A stretch of DNA of 64,000 bases from Yokenella regensburgei ATCC 49455 (GTDB taxonomy: Bacteria; Pseudomonadota; Gammaproteobacteria; Enterobacterales; Enterobacteriaceae), in NCBI RefSeq assembly GCF_000735455.1, contig NZ_JMPS01000044.1, forward strand, positions 124,001-188,000, given 5' to 3'. Positions 58,576 through 64,000 of the stretch are shown here, one piece after another. The notes under the pieces are model-generated. The model was not told where the DNA came from, searched no databases, and saw nothing but the letters and a program-made list of their open reading frames with translations. A program made the position numbers and the translations under genes. Every line of letters starts with the position of its first letter. Positions within the stretch are counted from its first letter, which is position 1.

Positions 58576-60651
58576 ATGCTCGTTAGCCACTACGACCACA
58601 TCCTTGTAGCCGTCTCCTTCCTGGTTGCCATCCTGGCGTCTTATACCGCACTGAATATGGCTGGAAGAGTGTCGATAAGCAGCGGCAGAACAGCCTATGT
58701 CTGGCTTATTGGTGGCGGTTGCTCGATGGGGGTGGGGATCTGGGCGATGCACTTCATCGGCATGCTGGCGATGGACCTCTCGATGCGTATCAGCTACGAC
58801 AGCACGTTAACCGCGCTATCGCTGGTCATTGCCATCAGCGCCGCCCTGTTTGCCCTGTGGTTGGTCAGTACAGAGCAACTACGTCTGCGGCGTTTGCTCC
58901 CCGGCGCTCTGATTTTAGGTGCCGGTATTTCAGCAATGCACTATACGGGCATGGCTGCGATGGAAGTAGTGCCCCGCATCGTCTGGGACTGGCGCTGGGT
59001 AACGCTATCTATCATTATCGCCTTAGTGGCCTCTCTGGCAGCATTATGGTTAACCTTCCGTTTGCGCCATGAAGCGGCACAGGTAGCGTTAATGCGCCTG
59101 GGTGCCGCCGTACTAATGGGGATCGCCATCGCCGGGATGCACTATACCGGGATGATGGCGGCTCAGTTTCCACCGCATATGGCGATGCATCACGATGGCG
59201 TAAACAGCAGCTGGCTGGCGATTCTGGTCAGCGTCATCACGCTGTTCATCCTTGGCATTACGCTGCTGGTTTCCTTGCTGGATGCACGTCTTCAGGCGCG
59301 CACTTCCCTGCTTGCCTCTTCGCTGGCGGAAGCGAATAAAGAGCTCGCCCAGCTGGCGCTGCAGGATACGCTGACTCGCCTGCCGAATCGTATTCTCTTC
59401 GAGGACCGGCTCGAGCAGGCTATGAGTAAGGCCGACCGCGAAGGCACGCCGTTTGCGCTGCTGTTTATGGATCTCGACGGTTTTAAGGCGGTCAACGATG
59501 CCTTCGGGCATGATGTGGGTGACAAGCTGCTGGTTGCGGTCACCGAGCGCCTGCACCAGCCGCTGAAGGGTCAGTACACGCTGGCTCGCATCGGCGGCGA
59601 CGAATTTGTGCTGATCGCTGAAATCAGCGCCCCGGATGATGCCGCCTCTCTCGCTAATTCGCTGGTTCATATCATCGATGAACCCTTCAACATTGAGCCC
59701 TATGAACTGGTGGTAACGCTGAGCGTCGGCATCGCAATTTATCCCCATGATGGGCATAACGAACGCGAGCTGATGTTCAATGCCGACGCCGCGATGTATC
59801 ACACTAAGCATACTGGCCGGAACGGATACCATTTTTTCCAGCCATCGATGAACAACCTTGCCCAGCGTCAACTGCAGTTGATGAACGACCTGTGGTTGGC
59901 GCAGGAGCGCCAGGAGCTGCATCTGCTGTACCAGCCTAAATTCATCGCGCCAGCAGGCCCGGTCGTGGGCTTTGAGGCGCTGCTACGCTGGCAGCATCCG
60001 CGACAGGGTTTACTCACACCAGAAGAGTTTCTGCCATTAGCGGAAAAAACCGGGCTTATCATTCCCATTGGTAATTGGGTTATCGACGAGGCCTGCCGCC
60101 AGCTCAAAATCTGGCGCGATCGTGGGCACCTTGACTGGACCATGGCGGTAAACCTGTCAACGCTGCAGTTTGAGCATGAGAATTTAGTCAGCAACGTGAT
60201 GGGTAGCCTGCATCGCCACAATGTACCACCAGAGATGCTGGTCCTTGAGGTAACAGAAACGACGGCGATGACCAATCCGGAACAAAGTGTCGAAGTTCTC
60301 ACCCGGCTCACTAATCTCGGCGTTAAGGCGTCAATTGATGACTTCGGTACGGGTTATTCCAGCCTGCTGTATCTCAAGCGCCTGCCCGCATGTGAGTTGA
60401 AAATCGACCGGGCATTCGTCAACGAACTCAGTGAAACCGGTGAGGATGCGACAATTGTTTCTGCAATCGTGGCGCTGGCGAAGACGCTCAATCTGAAGGT
60501 CGTTGCTGAAGGCGTTGAGACGGAGGCGCAGCAGAAATTCCTGACCCAGCTTGGCTGCAATACCCTGCAAGGCTTCCTGCTTGGCAAACCGGTGCTGCCA
60601 GAAGAGATTGCCGATACGCCTCTCCCCCATCGTAAAGAGAACGACTCATGA
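58576..60651 (+). CDS. MHYT-GGDEF-EAL cyclic-di-GMP signalling protein
   Basis: This 691-aa inner membrane protein has a seven-helix MHYT sensor domain (about 1-235) with three motifs, MHFIGM at 58-63, MHYTGM at 121-126 and MHYTGM at 188-193. MHYT domains are proposed to bind a metal that senses a diatomic gas. GGDEF at 340-344 (RIGGDEF) is intact, and no RxxD inhibitory site precedes it. The EAL domain has EALLRW at 467-472 and DDFGTGYSSL with KIDRAFV, so both activities are possible. It starts 150 bases after yhdU and ends five bases before the convergent acrS. E. coli has no such gene here. Confidence 0.93.
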   Translation: MLVSHYDHILVAVSFLVAILASYTALNMAGRVSISSGRTAYVWLIGGGCSMGVGIWAMHFIGMLAMDLSMRISYDSTLTALSLVIAISAALFALWLVSTEQLRLRRLLPGALILGAGISAMHYTGMAAMEVVPRIVWDWRWVTLSIIIALVASLAALWLTFRLRHEAAQVALMRLGAAVLMGIAIAGMHYTGMMAAQFPPHMAMHHDGVNSSWLAILVSVITLFILGITLLVSLLDARLQARTSLLASSLAEANKELAQLALQDTLTRLPNRILFEDRLEQAMSKADREGTPFALLFMDLDGFKAVNDAFGHDVGDKLLVAVTERLHQPLKGQYTLARIGGDEFVLIAEISAPDDAASLANSLVHIIDEPFNIEPYELVVTLSVGIAIYPHDGHNERELMFNADAAMYHTKHTGRNGYHFFQPSMNNLAQRQLQLMNDLWLAQERQELHLLYQPKFIAPAGPVVGFEALLRWQHPRQGLLTPEEFLPLAEKTGLIIPIGNWVIDEACRQLKIWRDRGHLDWTMAVNLSTLQFEHENLVSNVMGSLHRHNVPPEMLVLEVTETTAMTNPEQSVEVLTRLTNLGVKASIDDFGTGYSSLLYLKRLPACELKIDRAFVNELSETGEDATIVSAIVALAKTLNLKVVAEGVETEAQQKFLTQLGCNTLQGFLLGKPVLPEEIADTPLPHRKENDS

Positions 60652-60655
60652 CGCG

Positions 60656-61306
60656 CTAACAGGCGATTCTGGGGTGCCCGGCCACGTTCAGTGGCTGGAC
60701 GTTAAGCGTCGCCATGATATTGTCCACCAGCAATGGCGCCTGCTGATAAAGGTTTATTTGCTCGGGATCCATCAACCAGTTTTTAATTATTCCGCTGAAG
60801 AACCCCTGAAATATAACCAATACAATATCTATATTTATATCCGGCGAAAGAATCCCACGATGAATACATTCCTGCAACGTGGCGCGAAACTCCTCGCGGC
60901 TAAAACATATTTTTTTCCTGATCTCACTTTCTGCAATCATTCCTGGATAGAATTCACATTTATGATACAAAATTTGCATTAATGCCTGCTGCTTTGGCGT
61001 TTCTGCAACATAACGTAAGGAAGTAATGAGGCGCTCACGTAGACTCTGTAACGGGTCATTATTTTCTATATGTGTCAGTTGATGTTTAATAATGTCACGC
61101 AAAGGGATTTGCTGTTCCCACATCTCATTAAACAACTCCGTTTTACTGGTAAAGTGCCAGTAGATAGCCCCTCGAGTCACCCCGGCTGCATCAGCGATAT
61201 CTGTTAACGTGGTGCTGGCTACACCGCGCTCGGCAAACTGTTGAATGGCCGCTTCAATCAGGGCCTGACGGGTCTTTAATGCGTCTGCTTTGGTCTTTCT
61301 TGCCAT
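60656..61306 (-). CDS. acrS: TetR-family repressor AcrS (EnvR)
   Basis: AcrS (216 aa) is a TetR-type repressor divergent from acrEF that in E. coli also represses acrAB. The HTH is at about 30-52 (TTLTDIADAAGVTRGAIYWHFTSKTELFNEMW), followed by the ligand domain. The start MARKTKADALKTRQALIEAA is the AcrR-family signature. Confidence 0.95.
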   Translation of the reverse strand: MARKTKADALKTRQALIEAAIQQFAERGVASTTLTDIADAAGVTRGAIYWHFTSKTELFNEMWEQQIPLRDIIKHQLTHIENNDPLQSLRERLITSLRYVAETPKQQALMQILYHKCEFYPGMIAESEIRKKICFSREEFRATLQECIHRGILSPDINIDIVLVIFQGFFSGIIKNWLMDPEQINLYQQAPLLVDNIMATLNVQPLNVAGHPRIAC

Positions 61307-61661
61307 AAGAGTTCTCGCTTTCTGGACCGCGGTTGTATGGTGGTCACTTTTATGGTTATCCAGACTATTATTAACGATGCGTGCTAAATTTAATTAGGTA
61401 AAAAAGCGCTTTTAAAATAACCAACATCAATATAATCGCGGTATTCATTCACCACGCAAATAATGAAACAACCGAACTGCAGAATAATCATTATTACCGC
61501 GTGCTATTTTTGTGTTTGCGTGCCTTTACGCCCTATGAACAAATCACTCTCCCTTACATCCCCCTGTGATTATTTGTAGGATAGCAAACTGCTTTATTTC
61601 CTATTTATTTTTTTGATTCGGTTTTCGCCGTTCTCAAACGATCGGTTTAAAAGGAACTGCA
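61307..61661. promoter_or_regulatory. acrS/acrE divergent control region
   Basis: This 355-base gap is markedly AT-rich, in keeping with H-NS silencing of acrEF known from E. coli. A near-palindrome (AAACGATCGGTTT) lies at about 61636-61648, close to the acrE start. No gene was seen. Confidence 0.55.
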
Positions 61662-62801
61662 ATGACGACTCACGCCAGGGTTACTCTTTTATCCAGTTTA
61701 TTTTTCCCACTTATGTTTTTGACAGGTTGTGATGATTCGGGAAATCAACACGCGCAAGCCCCTGCACCGCAGGTCACCGTATTTACGGTTCAGGCGGCCC
61801 CATTACAGGTGACGACCGAACTCCCCGGACGAACATCTGCCTTTCGGGTAGCGGAAGTCCGCCCGCAGGTCAGTGGGATCATCCTGAAGCGCAACTTTAT
61901 TGAAGGTAGCGATATCGAATCCGGTCAGTCGCTGTATCAGATAGACCCGGCCACCTACCAGGCCGCCTGGGATAGCGCCAAAGGCGACGAGTCGAAAGCC
62001 GAAGCGGCCGCTAACATTGCGCACCTGACGGTCAAACGCTACCTGCCTTTGTTGGGTACGCAGTATGTCAGCCGTCAGGATTATGACCAGGCCGTTGCCA
62101 ACGCGCGCCAGGCAGATGCCAGCGTGCTTGCCGCCAAAGCGGCAGTGGAAAGCGCGCGCATTAATCTTGCCTATACCAAAGTTACCTCACCCATCAGTGG
62201 GCGAATTGGCAAATCCAGCGTGACTGAGGGCGCATTGGTGACCAACGGACAGGCAACGGCTTTAGCCACCGTACAACAGCTTGACCCGATTTATGTCGAT
62301 GTGACGCAATCCAGTAATGACTTCATGCGCCTGAAGCAGGAAAGCCTTCAGCAGGGAAATAATAGCAATAACGTGCAGTTGGTAATGGAAAATGGCCAAC
62401 CGTACCCACTCAAAGGCTCCCTGCAATTCACCGATGTCACCGTCGATGAAAGCACCGGTTCCATTACCTTGCGCGCCATTTTCCCAAATCCTCAGCACGC
62501 CCTTTTACCAGGAATGTTCGTTCGCGCCCGCATTGATGAAGGCACGCAGCCCGAGGCGATTCTGGTGCCGCAGCAGGGGTTGACCCGAACGCCACAGGGT
62601 CAGGCTACCGTCATGCTGGTGGATGCTAAAAACCAGGTTGAAACCCGCAATGTCACTGCCCCGCAGGCGATAGGCGACAAATGGCTTATTACTGAAGGCC
62701 TGGCATCTGGCGATCGCGTGATTATCAGCGGGCTGCAAAAAGTTCGCCCAGGGGTGACCGTCATGGCAGAGCCTGACGCTGCCGCTCCGGTCACGAAGTA
62801 A
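61662..62801 (+). CDS. acrE: multidrug efflux periplasmic adaptor AcrE
   Basis: AcrE (379 aa) is a lipoprotein membrane-fusion protein linking AcrF to TolC. A signal peptide ends at the lipobox FLTGC with Cys23. It then has a lipoyl half [23 protein letters not shown], an alpha-hairpin (about 95-165), a beta-barrel and a membrane-proximal domain. It precedes acrF by 13 bases. Confidence 0.96.
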   Translation: MTTHARVTLLSSLFFPLMFLTGCDDSGNQHAQAPAPQVTVFTVQAAPLQVTTELPGRTSAFRVAEVRPQVSGIILKRNFIEGSDIESGQSLYQIDPATYQAAWDSAKGDESKAEAAANIAHLTVKRYLPLLGTQYVSRQDYDQAVANARQADASVLAAKAAVESARINLAYTKVTSPISGRIGKSSVTEGALVTNGQATALATVQQLDPIYVDVTQSSNDFMRLKQESLQQGNNSNNVQLVMENGQPYPLKGSLQFTDVTVDESTGSITLRAIFPNPQHALLPGMFVRARIDEGTQPEAILVPQQGLTRTPQGQATVMLVDAKNQVETRNVTAPQAIGDKWLITEGLASGDRVIISGLQKVRPGVTVMAEPDAAAPVTK

Positions 62802-62814
62802 AGGATCGCCAATT

Positions 62815-64000
62815 ATGTCCAGGTTCTTTATACAACGACCGATCTTCGCATGGGTGCTGGCCATCATTTTGATGATTGCCGGTGGCCTTGCCATTCTGCA
62901 ACTGCCGGTCGCCCAGTACCCGACCATCGCGCCTCCGGCCGTTGCGGTAACGGCAACCTACCCAGGCGCAGACGCCCAGACGGTACAGGACACCGTGACC
63001 CAGGTTATCGAACAGAACATGAACGGTATCGATAATCTGATGTACATGTCGTCCACCAGCGATTCCGCCGGTAACGTCACCATTACTCTCACCTTTAACT
63101 CAGGAACCGATCCGGATATCGCCCAGGTACAGGTGCAGAACAAACTGCAGTTGGCGATGCCGCTTCTGCCTCAGGAGGTTCAGCAGCAGGGGATTGGCGT
63201 AGAGAAATCCAGTAGCAGCTTTTTGCTGGTTGCCGGTTTTGTTTCTGATAACAAAACGTTGTCGCAGGAGGATATTTCCGACTACGTGGCCTCTAACGTC
63301 AAAGACGCTATTAGCCGTACCAGCGGCGTAGGGGATGTTCAGCTCTTTGGGGCGCAATACGCCATGCGTATCTGGCTGGATCCTAATGCGCTGAACAAGT
63401 ATCAGCTCACGCCGGTCGATGTCATTAATCAGCTTAAAACCCAGAATGACCAGATTGCCGCCGGGCAACTGGGGGGAACGCCGGCCGTAGCAGGCCAGCA
63501 GCTGAACTCATCAATCATTGCTCAGACCCGCCTGAAAGATGTCGATGAATTTGGTCGTGTGACGCTAAAAGTGAATGCGGACGGCTCTGTTGTGCATCTC
63601 AAGGATGTCGCACGCATTGCGCTCGGTGGCGAAAACTACAACATGGTGACCAAAATCAACGGTCAGACCGCCACCGGTATCGGCATTAAGCTGGCAACCG
63701 GCGCTAATGCACTGAATACCGCAGCGGCCGTGAAGAGTAAGCTTGCCGAGCTGCAGCAATTCTTCCCGCAGGGTATGAAAGTCGTTTATCCGTACGACAC
63801 CACCCCATTTGTGAAAATCTCTATTCACGAGGTGGTAAAAACGCTGGTGGAAGCCATCATCCTGGTTTTCCTGGTGATGTACCTGTTCCTGCAAAACATT
63901 CGAGCGACGCTTATCCCGACCATCGCTGTACCGGTTGTACTACTGGGGACCTTCGCCATACTGGCGGCATTCGGCTACTCCATTAACACCCTGACCATGT
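62815..64000 (+). CDS. acrF: RND multidrug efflux transporter AcrF (partial)
   Basis: This is the first 395 codons of an RND inner membrane pump of about 1030 aa. It has the N-terminus [20 protein letters not shown], the first periplasmic porter region and helices up to TM4. The window stops at residue 395 (SINTLTM), about twelve residues before the proton-relay aspartates 407 and 408 expected in TM4. The frame is open throughout the visible part. Confidence 0.97.
   Translation, partial: MSRFFIQRPIFAWVLAIILMIAGGLAILQLPVAQYPTIAPPAVAVTATYPGADAQTVQDTVTQVIEQNMNGIDNLMYMSSTSDSAGNVTITLTFNSGTDPDIAQVQVQNKLQLAMPLLPQEVQQQGIGVEKSSSSFLLVAGFVSDNKTLSQEDISDYVASNVKDAISRTSGVGDVQLFGAQYAMRIWLDPNALNKYQLTPVDVINQLKTQNDQIAAGQLGGTPAVAGQQLNSSIIAQTRLKDVDEFGRVTLKVNADGSVVHLKDVARIALGGENYNMVTKINGQTATGIGIKLATGANALNTAAAVKSKLAELQQFFPQGMKVVYPYDTTPFVKISIHEVVKTLVEAIILVFLVMYLFLQNIRATLIPTIAVPVVLLGTFAILAAFGYSINTLTM

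Noticed and set aside
61636-61648. near-palindrome AAACGATCGGTTT upstream of acrE as an AcrS operator
   Set aside because: It does not resemble the known AcrR-type operator, and a similar motif near the LysR gene suggests chance; kept only as a note in the intergenic entry.

Overview
The window is chromosomal DNA of a member of the Enterobacteriaceae. Most proteins match their E. coli counterparts in length and motifs, and the backbone order is the E. coli gltBD to acrEF segment (gltBD, nan, sspAB, rpsI-rplM, degQS, mdh, argR, aae, tldD, rng, mreBCD, accBC, prmA, dusB-fis, acrEF). Several differences argue against E. coli itself: a type II dehydroquinase gene (aroQ) before accB, msrPQ beside acuI, a fucose cluster between aaeR and tldD, no nanE in the nan operon, and extra genes in several gaps. 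Enterobacter, Klebsiella, Leclercia or a close relative would fit. The genus cannot be fixed from sequence reading alone. No tRNA, rRNA, insertion sequence, prophage or CRISPR array was seen.

Layout. 1-6.1 kb: gltBD, glutamate synthase. 6.1-8.3 kb: an accessory cluster of a DsbA-like periplasmic oxidoreductase, a cysteine-rich single-domain AraC-type regulator and a 28-codon membrane ORF, divergent from a LysR-type regulator. 8.4-13.1 kb: sialic acid catabolism (nanR-nanA-nanT-nanK-nanQ) with a NanR operator. 13.2-16.9 kb: sspAB, ribosomal proteins S9 and L13, zapE. 17-22.1 kb: zapG, degQ, degS, mdh and argR with two ARG boxes. 22.4-29.2 kb: tandem yhcN paralogues, yhcO, a succinate-semialdehyde dehydrogenase-like gene, and the aaeXAB efflux operon with divergent aaeR. 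29.2-36.1 kb: the L-fucose cluster fucPIKUR divergent from fucA, with a CRP site and repeated 9-mers in its control region and no fucO. 36.1-48.4 kb: tldD, yhdP, rng, yhdE, mreDCB and csrD. 48.6-56.5 kb: acuI, msrPQ, aroQ-accB-accC, yhdT-panF, prmA. 56.8-64 kb: dusB-fis, yhdU, a MHYT-GGDEF-EAL protein, acrS and acrEF; acrF is cut by the window end.

Functional links. Nitrogen assimilation (gltBD), sugar scavenging (nan, fuc), envelope quality control (degQ, degS, msrPQ, the DsbA-like protein), cell shape and division (mreBCD, zapE, zapG), fatty acid synthesis with cofactor supply (accBC, panF), global regulation (sspA, fis, csrD, the c-di-GMP protein) and efflux (aaeXAB, acrEF) are represented. 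Most of this is well-known backbone. The least explained parts are the 6.1-7.4 kb thiol/AraC/small-protein cluster, the hairpin covering the msrP ribosome binding site, and the fuc control region.
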